From contig CASECZ010000003.1 in NCBI GenBank assembly GCA_949286725.1, positions 1 to 64,000 on the forward strand: a stretch of 64,000 nucleotides of DNA. Direction: 5' to 3'. A program made the position numbers and the translations under genes. The stretch comes from an uncultured Clostridia bacterium. GTDB taxonomy: Bacteria; Bacillota; Clostridia; Christensenellales; CAG-917. Positions 23,120 to 31,872 of the stretch are shown here, in pieces (positions within the stretch are counted from its first letter, which is position 1; every line of letters begins with the position of its first letter). The notes under the pieces are model-generated. The model did not search any database. It was not told the origin of the DNA and worked only from the letters and a program-made list of their open reading frames with translations.

Positions 23120-24775
23120 TCACATCAGTCCGCGGACAACCCCCGTGTCGGGGTCGATAGTGATACGCTCGGTGTTGGGGGATGAGCCGAGCCCCGGCAT
23201 CAGCAACATACTGCCGCCGATGACGACGACAAAACCCGCACCCGCACGGGGTATTACGTCGCGCACCTCGAACAAGAACCCTTCGGGTGCCCCCAGCGCT
23301 TTGGGGTCGCAGGAGAAAGAATACTGCGTCTTTGCAATGCAGACGGGGCAGTGCGCATATTCTGGGTTTGTCTCGATTGCGGCGAGATGTCTTTTTGCGT
23401 CTTTCGAATACGACACACTTGCCGCTCCGTAAATCTCGGTTGCGACTGCCTGTATTTTGTCTCTTACGGAGTCGTTCTCGCGGTAGGCGAAATTTATGTC
23501 GCAGACGGGTTTTTCGCACTCGGCGACGACCTCGCGCGCAAGAGCTTCCGCACCCGCGCCGCCTTTTGCGAAGCCTTCGCACAACACGGCTTTCGCCCCG
23601 CATTCGCGGCACAGCGCGGCAAGTTTTTCAAGCTCGGCGTCGGTGTCGCTGTAAAAGCGGTTTATTGCCACAATAACGCGTTGATTAAAGCGTTTCAGGT
23701 TGTTTAAGTGCCGTTTTACGTTGGCAAAGCCTTTTTCGAGCGCGTCGACGTTTTCCTTTTGGGCGTCCTCTTTGGCGACGCCTCCGTTGAATTTCAGACT
23801 GCGTGCGGTGACGACGAGCACGACACAGGAAGGACGCAGCCCCGTGAATCTGCATTTGATGTCGAGGAACTTTTCGCCGCCCAGTTCGGCACCGAATCCC
23901 GCCTCGGTGACGACGTAGTCGGCACGAGCCATCGCGGCACGCGTGGCGAGCACGCTGTTGCATCCGTGCGCTATGTTGGCAAAGGGTCCGCCGTGTACGA
24001 ATGCGGGCGTGCCTTCCAACGTCTGCACGAGGTTGGGTTTGATGGCGTCTTTCAGCAGAACGGTCATGGACTCTTCGGCGTGCAGGTCGCGGGCGTGGAT
24101 TTCCCTGCCGTTTCCGTCAAAGCCCACGACAATGTTGCCGAGGCGTTTTTTGAGGTCGCCGAGAGAGGTTGCAAGGCAGAGTATTGCCATTATTTCGCTT
24201 GCGGCAGTGATGACGAAACCGTCCGTGCGCGGAACTCCGTTGGCTTTGCCGCCGAGACCAACCTCGACGACGCGCAGGGCGCGGTCGTTCATGTCTTCGC
24301 ATCTGCGCCAGATGACTTCCTTTATGCCGAGGGCGTTGCCGAAATGTATGTGGTTGTCGATGAGTGCGGATAAAAGGTTGTTTGCGGACGTGACGGCGTG
24401 GAAGTCGCCCGTGAAGTGAAGGTTGATGTCCTCCATCGGGATAATCTGGGCGTAACCGCCGCCGCAGGCTCCGCCTTTTATGCCGAACACGGGTCCGAGC
24501 GAAGGTTCGCGCAGGGCGAGAGCGGCGTTTTTGCCTATGCGGTTGAGCCCGTCGGCAAGACTTATGCTCACCGTCGTTTTGCCCTCGCCGAGCGGGGTGG
24601 GGTTCATCGCGGTGACGAGCACGAGAGCGGCGCGCGGCTTTTCGTCGCGTACGGGCACTTTGGCTTTGTATTTGCCGAAGCATTCTATCTCGTCTTCGCT
24701 GTAGCCGAGTCTGGCGGCTACGGCGGTGATTTTTTCGGGTGTGGATGCTGCTGCAATTTCTGCGTCGCTCAACAT
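23120..24775 (-). CDS. fhs: formate-tetrahydrofolate ligase (10-formyl-THF synthetase)
   Basis: This 551-residue enzyme makes 10-formyltetrahydrofolate from formate, THF and ATP in one-carbon metabolism. The P-loop is seen as TPLGEGKTT (near residue 66), with the family stretch EPSLGPVFGIKGGACGGGYAQ cut by nothing unusual and the conserved FAKGGAGAEALA and MPGLGSSPN endings. Length matches the family (~555). The start is the ATG preceded by GAGGAG at normal spacing; upstream in-frame codons have none. It alone does not show acetogenesis, as many fermenters use it for purines and serine-glycine exchange. Confidence 0.96.
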   Translation of the reverse strand: MLSDAEIAAASTPEKITAVAARLGYSEDEIECFGKYKAKVPVRDEKPRAALVLVTAMNPTPLGEGKTTVSISLADGLNRIGKNAALALREPSLGPVFGIKGGACGGGYAQIIPMEDINLHFTGDFHAVTSANNLLSALIDNHIHFGNALGIKEVIWRRCEDMNDRALRVVEVGLGGKANGVPRTDGFVITAASEIMAILCLATSLGDLKKRLGNIVVGFDGNGREIHARDLHAEESMTVLLKDAIKPNLVQTLEGTPAFVHGGPFANIAHGCNSVLATRAAMARADYVVTEAGFGAELGGEKFLDIKCRFTGLRPSCVVLVVTARSLKFNGGVAKEDAQKENVDALEKGFANVKRHLNNLKRFNQRVIVAINRFYSDTDAELEKLAALCRECGAKAVLCEGFAKGGAGAEALAREVVAECEKPVCDINFAYRENDSVRDKIQAVATEIYGAASVSYSKDAKRHLAAIETNPEYAHCPVCIAKTQYSFSCDPKALGAPEGFLFEVRDVIPRAGAGFVVVIGGSMLLMPGLGSSPNTERITIDPDTGVVRGLM

Positions 24776-24826
24776 AAATGTGCTCCTCATCGATGGGACG
24801 GTCAAAGACCGCACTTAGGAATCATT

Positions 24827-24855
24827 ATAATATAACTCCCGATTTTTTTCCACAA
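24827..24855 (-). promoter_or_regulatory. fhs promoter
   Basis: On the minus strand TTGTGG (24850-24855) and TATTAT (24827-24832) are 17 bp apart. Confidence 0.6.
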
Positions 24856-24882
24856 AAACCGCTTGCGAGTGCAAAATATTTA

Positions 24883-24911
24883 TTGCGGGATTTTCGATAT
24901 TATAATATAAT
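24883..24911 (+). promoter_or_regulatory. promoter of the gene at 24957
   Basis: TTGCGG (24883-24888) and TATAAT (24906-24911) are 17 bp apart, divergent from the fhs promoter. Confidence 0.65.
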
Positions 24912-24956
24912 TGTTGCTGTGGAACCGAATACGGGTCCCGAAGATAAGGAGAAATT

Positions 24957-25643
24957 ATGAAAAAACAACTTTCAAAAAAAGAAAAAATCCAGTACGGGTT
25001 GTTGGGGCTCTCCGTCCTCATCATCGTTTTGGGGATTCTCTTCCTCGTCAACGCAATGCAGGAAGACCCTGCCAACGGCTTTTTTCCCGCGTTTTGCGAG
25101 CTCGACAATCTGCTTGCAAAATACATAGTGGTCATTCTCACCATGGCTTGCGGCATTATGCTTTTCTCCAACGTGGGTATCACGTTCGAGGACAAAAAAC
25201 TGCGCAACGGACTCACAATCGGCATCACGACTTTTTCCACCATACTGACCGTGCCCCTTGTGTATGAATTCATCGCCCTGTTGCCTTATGCGGCAAATCC
25301 TCTGCCTTTCGAGCAGCTCAATCCCGTTGACGCGCTTATGCGCACGGACAGAATTTACAACGGTTTCGTGGCGTGGTTCGGCGACGGCGCGTTCCTTTGG
25401 GTGGTGCTCGTGGTCATGCTGCTGTTGTCACTTGTGTTCATCACCTTCCCTCTGCTCACGGGCGTGCTCGCCGTCAGATACGGCAAGACCCTCGGCATCA
25501 AGAAGAAGGGCGGTTTCGGCGTCATAGTTCTTCCCGTGCTCGAAAAGATGAACGCGGCAAAATCCGAAGAGGAAGAGAGCAGCGAATGTGCCGAATGCGC
25601 GTGTGCTTGCGCCACGTGTGCCGTCGAGGAAGAGGAAGAATAA
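24957..25643 (+). CDS. membrane protein of unknown function with a Cys-rich, acidic C-terminal tail
   Basis: This 228-residue protein has a Lys-rich start, then four hydrophobic segments (about residues 12-32, 55-75, 83-110 and 140-170). After a short basic stretch it ends in an acidic tail with five cysteines in eleven residues (CAECACACATC) followed by five Glu. The tail should be cytoplasmic if the N-terminus is, and could bind a metal. AAGGAG precedes the ATG. No family was recognised. It stands alone between fhs and dapB with its own promoter and terminator. Confidence 0.75.
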   Translation: MKKQLSKKEKIQYGLLGLSVLIIVLGILFLVNAMQEDPANGFFPAFCELDNLLAKYIVVILTMACGIMLFSNVGITFEDKKLRNGLTIGITTFSTILTVPLVYEFIALLPYAANPLPFEQLNPVDALMRTDRIYNGFVAWFGDGAFLWVVLVVMLLLSLVFITFPLLTGVLAVRYGKTLGIKKKGGFGVIVLPVLEKMNAAKSEEEESSECAECACACATCAVEEEEE

Positions 25644-25679
25644 TCTCAAAAGAGGAAAGCAATCGTTTGAACAAATATG

Positions 25680-25705
25680 AAAGCCGCGCAATCAGCGCGG
25701 CTTTT
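25680..25705. terminator. bidirectional intrinsic terminator
   Basis: AAAGCCGCGC-AATCA-GCGCGGCTTT lies between convergent genes and has Ts on both sides. Confidence 0.85.
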
Positions 25706-25764
25706 CGTTTGGTTTTGTTTGTTCCGTTTTCGGTGTTTTGCCGACCGCAATCGCACGGACGTCG

Positions 25765-26961
25765 TCAGTTTATGCCGTAATACTTTTTGAGAGCGGCTTC
25801 CGCTGCGGGCAGCGACTTTTCGTCTATGCAGCAGGAAATCTTTGTCTCCGACGTGGTGATGGCGTAAATCTTCGCGCCGAGGTCGCGGAGCATGGACAGC
25901 ACTTCGAGCGCGACGCCGCTCTTGTGCTCCATTCCTGCGCCTTCCGCGGTGATTTTGCCCGCGCCCAGCACGATGTTCTGCGCGAGGTGTGCGGGGATGA
26001 ATTCCTTGATGCGGACAAAGTCCTTCTGCCCCGCGGTGAAAGACACCGCCGCGGTGCCGTCCGCATTGTAGTTCTGACTTATCATGTCGAGGTTGACGTC
26101 CTGCTTCTTGATTTCGGCAAGCAATGCAAGGAAGTCCGCAAACGGTATGGAGGGCAGAGTGAGCAGGGCAACGTCCTTTTCGGCGGAAACGGTCGTGACC
26201 GCGTAAAAGTTGCCGATTATGGACGTCATATCGTAAAAGCCCGTCGCCTTGTCCATGAGGAAGGACGCCGCGCGTAGTGCGCCGCGCGCAAATACCTCTT
26301 TGCTCTCGGCTTCGTGCGAGAGTTTGATGACTTCGCCCGCGCCGAGGAACATAACGTCGTGTTTGCCGACGACCGTACCGCCGCGGATTGCGTGTATGCC
26401 GATTTCGTTCTTTTCTCGTCTGCAATCTGTGCCGTGACGGCCGTATTTGGGCACGAGGGAGTTGTCGCGCACGCTGTTGATTGCCTCGGCAAGCGTGAGC
26501 GCCGTGCCGCTGGGTGCGTCGATTTTGTGGTTGTGGTGTGTTTCGACGATTTCCACGTCGTAGGCTTCGCCGAGGAATTTCGCCGCTTCTTTGGACAGAC
26601 TGGCAAGCAGATTGACGCCCAGCGACATATTGCTGGCTTTGAACACGGCAATCTGTTGCGCCGCCATGCGGATGCGGTTCATCTGTTCTTCGGTGTATCC
26701 CGTGGTTGCGAGCACGACGCGGCACTTGCGACCGAGCGCATAGGCGAGAATGTCGTTGAGCGCGGACGGGGAAGAGAAGTCCACAATCACGTCGGCGTCG
26801 AGAGTGACGTCGGCAAAACTCTTGTAAACGGGATAGGGCAGATCGGACGCACCGAAGGCGTCGACGCCGAACACGATTTCGTATTCGGAGGAGCCGATGA
26901 GCGTCTTATAAATGGTTCTGCCTATACGTCCGGCGGCACCGGAAACGGCGATTTTTATCAT
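25765..26961 (-). CDS. dapB: 4-hydroxytetrahydrodipicolinate reductase fused to aspartokinase-like tandem ACT domains
   Basis: Residues 1-247 are a complete DapB, the NAD(P)H-dependent reductase of lysine/diaminopimelate synthesis. It has the Rossmann motif GAAGRIG (8-14), VDFSSPSA, the catalytic region with His142 and Lys146 (ETHHNHKIDAPSGTA), and RGGTVVGKHDV. DapB normally ends here at ~250 residues. This protein continues to 398 with two ACT-type repeats: one about 258-320, and one about 328-395 with GAGMEHKSGVALEVLS and TSETKISCCID. These closely resemble the regulatory end of aspartokinase. This suggests allosteric feedback by lysine or another amino acid on DapB (inference). Last gene of asd-dapA-dapB; 3 bases follow dapA's stop. 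Confidence 0.93.
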   Translation of the reverse strand: MIKIAVSGAAGRIGRTIYKTLIGSSEYEIVFGVDAFGASDLPYPVYKSFADVTLDADVIVDFSSPSALNDILAYALGRKCRVVLATTGYTEEQMNRIRMAAQQIAVFKASNMSLGVNLLASLSKEAAKFLGEAYDVEIVETHHNHKIDAPSGTALTLAEAINSVRDNSLVPKYGRHGTDCRREKNEIGIHAIRGGTVVGKHDVMFLGAGEVIKLSHEAESKEVFARGALRAASFLMDKATGFYDMTSIIGNFYAVTTVSAEKDVALLTLPSIPFADFLALLAEIKKQDVNLDMISQNYNADGTAAVSFTAGQKDFVRIKEFIPAHLAQNIVLGAGKITAEGAGMEHKSGVALEVLSMLRDLGAKIYAITTSETKISCCIDEKSLPAAEAALKKYYGIN

Positions 26962-26964
26962 AGG

Positions 26965-27834
26965 TCAGTTGAATTCGGGCAACAAACGTGCCAGTTTTTC
27001 AGTGTTTTCCGCCGACATTTCGGTGAGGGGCAGACGGAGAATTCCGTTGCAAAGTCCTTTGAGTTCGGCGGCTTTCTTGACGGGAATGGGGTTGACCTCG
27101 GAGAAAAGCGCTTTGACGAAAGGCAGCATTTTCAGTTGCATTTCGGCGGCTTTTGCGAGGTCGCCCGCGAGCATGGCGGAAGTCATTTCGGATGTGAATT
27201 TCGGTGCCACGTTGCTTACCACGCTGATGACACCTATGCCGCCCATCGCCATGACGGGAACGGTGATGCCGTCGTCGCCGCTGTACACGTCGGCTTTGCC
27301 GCGGGAAAGACGGATTGCCTCTTCGATTTGTTCCATATTACCGCTGGCTTCCTTGATTGCTGCGATATTCTTGTGCTCGGCGATTTCCGCGAAGGTGGCG
27401 GGCAGAAGATTGACGCCCGTACGACCCGGCACGTTGTAGCAGATGATGGGCAGGTTGACCGCGTCCGCGATTGCGGTGTAGTGCGCGACAAGCCCTTTCT
27501 GCGTGGCTTTGTTGTAGTAGGGGGTGACGACGAGCAGAGCGTCCGCGCCCATTTTTTCGGCGAGGACGGACATCTCGATTGCGGCTTTCGTGGAATTGGC
27601 ACCCGTACCGACTATGATAGGGAGTTTGCCTTTCAGCTTTTTGACGGTGAATTCGATTACGGACTTTTTCTCTTCGAGGCTCATCGTGGCAGGCTCGCCC
27701 GTGGTGCCGAGAATGACGAGGGCGTCGACGCCGCCCGCGACTTGTTGATCGAGGAGTTTGTTCAGACTTTCAAAATCCACACCCGACTCCGTAAACGGAG
27801 TTATGAGTGCCGTGGCAGTTCCCTTGAATATCAT
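26965..27834 (-). CDS. dapA: 4-hydroxytetrahydrodipicolinate synthase
   Basis: This 289-residue TIM-barrel aldolase condenses pyruvate with aspartate semialdehyde. The family pattern is clear: FKGTATALITPF at the start, GTTGEPATMSLEEK, YYNKATQKGL, and the Schiff-base lysine in AAIKEASGNMEQI. Length is normal. The start is the ATG preceded by GGAGG, one base after the asd stop, so translation is coupled. Its product feeds both DapB (lysine, peptidoglycan) and DpaAB (dipicolinate for spores). Confidence 0.96.
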   Translation of the reverse strand: MIFKGTATALITPFTESGVDFESLNKLLDQQVAGGVDALVILGTTGEPATMSLEEKKSVIEFTVKKLKGKLPIIVGTGANSTKAAIEMSVLAEKMGADALLVVTPYYNKATQKGLVAHYTAIADAVNLPIICYNVPGRTGVNLLPATFAEIAEHKNIAAIKEASGNMEQIEEAIRLSRGKADVYSGDDGITVPVMAMGGIGVISVVSNVAPKFTSEMTSAMLAGDLAKAAEMQLKMLPFVKALFSEVNPIPVKKAAELKGLCNGILRLPLTEMSAENTEKLARLLPEFN

Positions 27835-27835
27835 A

Positions 27836-28846
27836 TTATGCCTCCAAAGCGTTCTTGATGAGAAGTTGGACAATCTGTACCGCGTTGGTTGCCGCGCCTT
27901 TTCTGATGTTGTCGGCGACGCACCAGATGTTCACGCCGCTGTCCACACTCTCGTCGATGCGGATACGTCCCACGAAGACTTCGTCGTGGTTTTCTGCGAG
28001 TATGGGCATCGGATAGATGTTGTTCTTGACGTCGTCCATAACGACGAGTCCGGGGAATTTTTCCAGACAGGCGAACACCGCTTCTTTGGTGCAGGGTTTC
28101 TTGAACTCAACGTTAATGGATTCGCTGTGACCGTGGAATACGGGCACGCGTACCGTCGTCGCGGTGATGCGCAGGGACTGGTCGTGCAGAATTTTTTTGG
28201 TTTCCTCAATCATCTTCCATTCCTCTTTGGTGTAACCGTTGTCGAGGAAGACGTCGATGTGGGGGAGCATATTGTAGGCGATGGGGTAGGGGAATTTTTT
28301 GGGAGCTTCGCCCTCGATGCCGTATTTGAGGTCGTTGTAGCCCGCTACGCCCGCGCCGCTGACCGCCTGATAGGTGGAATATACGATACGTTTGATGCCG
28401 AAAGTGTCGTAAAGGGGTTTGAGCGCGACGACTGCCTGAATGGTCGAGCAGTTGGGGTTGGCGATGATGCCTTTGTTCCATTTGACGTCCTCGGGGTTGA
28501 CTTCGGGAACGACGAGGGGAACGTCTTTGTCCATACGCCACTGGCTGCTGTTGTCGACGACGACCGCGCCCGCTCTTACGAATACGGGAGCATAATCTCT
28601 CGACGTGCCTGCGCCCGCGGAGAACAGAGCAAAGTCCACTTTGCCGGCGAGAGCCATTACGTTTTCCTCGGTGAGTTCGATAACGGTGTGGGGTTTGCCC
28701 ATGAAATCGATTTGTTTACCCGCGCTGCGCGCAGAAGCGAAAAGATAGTAATTCTCGACGGGAAGCTGTCTTTCCGTGAGCACTTCGAGGAATTTGTTTC
28801 CGACCATACCGGTCGCGCCGACTACGGCGATGTTGAATTTCTTCAT
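27836..28846 (-). CDS. asd: aspartate-semialdehyde dehydrogenase
   Basis: This 336-residue enzyme reduces aspartyl phosphate to aspartate semialdehyde, the branch point to lysine, dipicolinate, threonine and methionine. It shows the N-terminal nucleotide motif VGATGMVGNKFLEVL, the catalytic cysteine in NPNCSTIQ, and the segment TYQAVSGAGVAGYNDL. First gene of the asd-dapA-dapB operon, with AGGAGG and a consensus promoter upstream. No lysine riboswitch is seen in its short leader, so control may lie at the protein level (see dapB). Confidence 0.96.
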   Translation of the reverse strand: MKKFNIAVVGATGMVGNKFLEVLTERQLPVENYYLFASARSAGKQIDFMGKPHTVIELTEENVMALAGKVDFALFSAGAGTSRDYAPVFVRAGAVVVDNSSQWRMDKDVPLVVPEVNPEDVKWNKGIIANPNCSTIQAVVALKPLYDTFGIKRIVYSTYQAVSGAGVAGYNDLKYGIEGEAPKKFPYPIAYNMLPHIDVFLDNGYTKEEWKMIEETKKILHDQSLRITATTVRVPVFHGHSESINVEFKKPCTKEAVFACLEKFPGLVVMDDVKNNIYPMPILAENHDEVFVGRIRIDESVDSGVNIWCVADNIRKGAATNAVQIVQLLIKNALEA

Positions 28847-28876
28847 AAAACCTCCTGATACCCCTTATTGTAGGAA

Positions 28877-28905
28877 AGTATATTGTCATGACCGCAAATT
28901 GTCAA
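28877..28905 (-). promoter_or_regulatory. asd-dapA-dapB promoter
   Basis: On the minus strand a perfect TTGACA (28900-28905) and TATACT (28877-28882) are 17 bp apart; the predicted leader is only about 25 bases. Confidence 0.85.
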
Positions 28906-28976
28906 TAATATTGGCGAAATTTGACGCGCTCCGTAAACAATAATGATATATTTTTCCATAATTTATTTTATTTGAT

Positions 28977-29005
28977 TTGATATTTATTGTGTGTTAGTGT
29001 AAAAT
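28977..29005 (+). promoter_or_regulatory. promoter of the three-gene unknown module
   Basis: TTGATA (28977-28982) and TAAAAT (29000-29005) are 17 bp apart, with +1 near 29012 and AGGAG at 29023-29027. Confidence 0.78.
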
Positions 29006-29032
29006 GTATCCAATCTCGCAATAGGAGCAATT

Positions 29033-30184
29033 ATGGCCAATCAGACAACTTCGGCGAAAAAGCCCCAGAAAGAAGCGAAATTCCTGCTCGGCAACCTGTT
29101 TGTCGACGCCGACGTCACGGTCGAACCCGAGGAACCTGCGAAAGTAGTCGTCGCGGGAATGACCGAAGCACGCATAAAAAAGGAATATCCCGAAGGCTTT
29201 TTCAAAAAAGCAGCGGCGGTTTTACGCGGCGAATTCCAGACACTTTTCAAGTCTTCGCTCTGGTTCCTGCCCGCCGCGCTGGTGTTTATACTCGTTCTTC
29301 TCGTCGCCGCGCCCTTCTTCGAACAGTACGTTATGGGCAGCGGTTACGTGTTCACCGCCGGCCTGGGCGTGGGCTTTCCCTCCTCCGGCGACAGCATAAA
29401 TCTCGTCGTCGCCAACCTCTACTGGGACGTCTATCAGCCCTTCCTCATGATGCTCGCGGGCGCGGCAATCATCGTGTCGCCTTTCATAGCGGGTCTCTTC
29501 TACTGCGCCAAACGCAGCTATTATCAGGACTACTACAAGCGCATAACCCGCACGTTCTTCATGGGTTTCGCAAAGTATTGGTGGAAATATCTCATCACCG
29601 CAACCGTGGGCATTCTCATCGCTCTCGCGATGGGCACCGCGCTACTTTATCAGATGCAGCAGGAGCAACTTGGCACCGCGGGAGCGGGCAGTATTGCCGC
29701 CGTCGTGCTGTCTTTCATATTCGGAGCGCCCCTGCTTACGATACCTATGACCATGATGTCGTTGTTTGCGTCGTACAACCTGCGTTTCGTCGATGCGTTC
29801 AAGGACGCAATAGTAATCATCGTCAACAACCCGATTATCACGGTCGTGGTCGGCGTCATATCCGCCGCGCCTCTGCTTTTGCTTATGGCGGGCACCATTA
29901 TCGCCGTCATCGTCGCAATAGCGATGATTATGGCGGGTTTCGTGTTCTGGGCGCTTTGCTGGACTGCGTTCGCAAACCGCGGTATGACGAAGTGCAAGTA
30001 TCTCAAATCCGAAACCGACAAAAAGACGCTTGCCGCAGTTCGCGCACAGGGCAAAAACAACCGCAACGACTATCGTGCGGTCGTCGGCGACGCTTCGTCC
30101 GAGCAACCCGCGCAATCCGCTCCCAAGAAGAAACAGCCGCCCAAGCCTTATCAGAACCCCAAAAAGAAAAAGAAGAAAAAGTAA
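29033..30184 (+). CDS. polytopic membrane protein of unknown function (module gene 1)
   Basis: This 383-residue protein has a hydrophilic N-terminus of about 75 residues, then roughly six hydrophobic segments between residues 80 and 320, and a basic C-terminal tail that ends in a run of lysines (last seven residues). The membrane part has Tyr-rich loops (YCAKRSYYQDYYKR), as in some DUF624/YesL-like or RDD-like proteins, but I cannot assign a family. It is translationally coupled (TAATG) to the TPR gene downstream, so the three proteins of this operon probably act together. Confidence 0.75.
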   Translation: MANQTTSAKKPQKEAKFLLGNLFVDADVTVEPEEPAKVVVAGMTEARIKKEYPEGFFKKAAAVLRGEFQTLFKSSLWFLPAALVFILVLLVAAPFFEQYVMGSGYVFTAGLGVGFPSSGDSINLVVANLYWDVYQPFLMMLAGAAIIVSPFIAGLFYCAKRSYYQDYYKRITRTFFMGFAKYWWKYLITATVGILIALAMGTALLYQMQQEQLGTAGAGSIAAVVLSFIFGAPLLTIPMTMMSLFASYNLRFVDAFKDAIVIIVNNPIITVVVGVISAAPLLLLMAGTIIAVIVAIAMIMAGFVFWALCWTAFANRGMTKCKYLKSETDKKTLAAVRAQGKNNRNDYRAVVGDASSEQPAQSAPKKKQPPKPYQNPKKKKKKK

Positions 30185-31872
30185 TGGCGAAGCGCATTGA
30201 CTTCAAACTCGACAAGGACGACTATATCGAGCTCGGCAGAAAAGCGTTGGACAAGAACGACGTCGAAACCGCGGTCAACTATTTCAGAACCGCGTGCCGC
30301 ATCTCCGACGACTGCGAGTCTTATACCGAGCTCGGCATAGTTTATTCCAAACTTCACGCGTTGGCATTGTCCGACGCGGTTTTATATACCGCGTTGTCGA
30401 AGTCCAAAAGTGACGAAGAGGAAGACGAGGCGCTCTGGACGCTGTGTTCCAACGCGCTTGAAGCGGGTGATATCGAAGTCGCGTCCTATTATCTGCGCTA
30501 CCTCGGCGAGGACGACGCCCCCGTTTTTCAGGCGGCGGAGTCCGACAATCCCAAATTCAGGGTGGCGGCGAAAAACGAAAACGAGTATTACGACAGACAG
30601 CTTTATTTCGCAAACGAGGCACTTGCCGACAACGATTTCGACGAGGCTCTGCGGTGCGTCGAGGATATGGAAGACGCGCCCGAGCCCTACCGCGAGGCCG
30701 CGCAGAAGATAAAGACGCTCAGTTTCTTTGCCAAAGGCAATTTCGACCGTGTGGTCGCGCTTTCCGAAGAGGCGGTGTCCAAAGACCCTTCCGCCGACAA
30801 CCGCGCCACGCTTGCAACCGCGTACAGCATTCAGGAGCGCAAGCAGGAGGCCGACGCGCTTCTGGACGGCATCATTTCCGAGTTCGCGTCCAAGGGCGAA
30901 ACGCTGCCCGTCGAAATAGCCTTCAAGGTCATGCCTCTGCTAATCGCTCACGAGCGCGACAAAGACGTGCTTTACGCCGCAGAGTCCTTCAAGACCAAAC
31001 CGCAGGTCGCGTACTACGGCGAGATTTATTCGGCGCAGGCGCTTTACAACACGGGCGACGTGCAGCAGGCAAAACGCCTTATGCACAAACTCGACAACAT
31101 CTATTCGCACCCCTTTGTCACGGAATACTATCTCAAACAGTTCGACGCGGGAGTGGAGCGCGTGGAGTATTCGCACGAGTTGCCGCCGCGCGCCAAAGTG
31201 GAGATGATAAACCGCGTCAAGTGGATATTCGCCTCGGACGACCTTGCCAGAATTCAGGACTGCCTGCTCAACGACGAGGAGTTCAACCGCGCGCTCAAAT
31301 GGGCGTTGGAGGAGGGTCCCGACTATTTCGTGTGTCCCGCGCTTGCAAGTCTCAGCAGGCTGTCCAGCACGCAGGTGGTCAAGATTTTCCGCGACAAACT
31401 GATATATCCCGAGCTGTCCTTCGACGCCATGATGATAATCATCGACCGACTGCTGGACTACGGTCTGCACGTCGACATCGACGTCGTCACTCAGAACAGG
31501 TACAAACCCGTCTATTTCCATTTGCCGCTTACATACTACGAGTTGCCCAGACGTTTGCGTCAGGCGGTGTTCCGCGCCGCGTGCGACATCGTTTACACCG
31601 ACGAGGACCCCAACACCTACCTCGACAGGCTCTGCGCGATAGTTGGAGAGTTCGTCGCTCTCGACGGCGACGGCAATCTGGTGTGGCTCAACAAAAACTG
31701 CAAAAAAATTCCCGTCCTGCGCAGCGTCGAAACGATGGTCGGCGTTCTGCTTTCGGAAGTCTATTTCGACGACCCCGACCCCGACGAGGACGCAATGGCG
31801 CGTTACAATCTCAACGAACGCACCTTCCGCAAATACAAGAGGATCTTTTTCGGAGACGACAATGAAGACTAA
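30184..31872 (+). CDS. tetratricopeptide-repeat protein (module gene 2)
   Basis: This is a 562-residue soluble, acidic protein. It starts at the ATG overlapping the stop of the previous gene (TAATG). Earlier in-frame codons lie inside that gene. The N-terminal two thirds hold TPR-like helical pairs, beginning DYIELGRKALDKNDVETAVNYFRTACR, then ADNDFDEALRCVEDMEDAPEPY and a BspA-free helical remainder. The C-terminal part (about 400-562) has the pattern of a SprT-like or zincin-neighbouring fold with YHLPLTYYELPRRLRQAVF, which I do not recognise. TPR proteins usually scaffold complexes. It overlaps the next gene by 11 bases. Confidence 0.78.
   Translation: MAKRIDFKLDKDDYIELGRKALDKNDVETAVNYFRTACRISDDCESYTELGIVYSKLHALALSDAVLYTALSKSKSDEEEDEALWTLCSNALEAGDIEVASYYLRYLGEDDAPVFQAAESDNPKFRVAAKNENEYYDRQLYFANEALADNDFDEALRCVEDMEDAPEPYREAAQKIKTLSFFAKGNFDRVVALSEEAVSKDPSADNRATLATAYSIQERKQEADALLDGIISEFASKGETLPVEIAFKVMPLLIAHERDKDVLYAAESFKTKPQVAYYGEIYSAQALYNTGDVQQAKRLMHKLDNIYSHPFVTEYYLKQFDAGVERVEYSHELPPRAKVEMINRVKWIFASDDLARIQDCLLNDEEFNRALKWALEEGPDYFVCPALASLSRLSSTQVVKIFRDKLIYPELSFDAMMIIIDRLLDYGLHVDIDVVTQNRYKPVYFHLPLTYYELPRRLRQAVFRAACDIVYTDEDPNTYLDRLCAIVGEFVALDGDGNLVWLNKNCKKIPVLRSVETMVGVLLSEVYFDDPDPDEDAMARYNLNERTFRKYKRIFFGDDNED

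Noticed and set aside
28847-28905. Lysine riboswitch upstream of asd
   Set aside because: The predicted leader is about 25-30 bases, far too short for the ~170-base aptamer.
28987-30183. N-terminal extension of the TPR protein back to 28987
   Set aside because: The extension overlaps the membrane-protein gene in another frame and has Arg-rich shadow composition. The ATG overlapping that gene's stop (TAATG) is the natural start.
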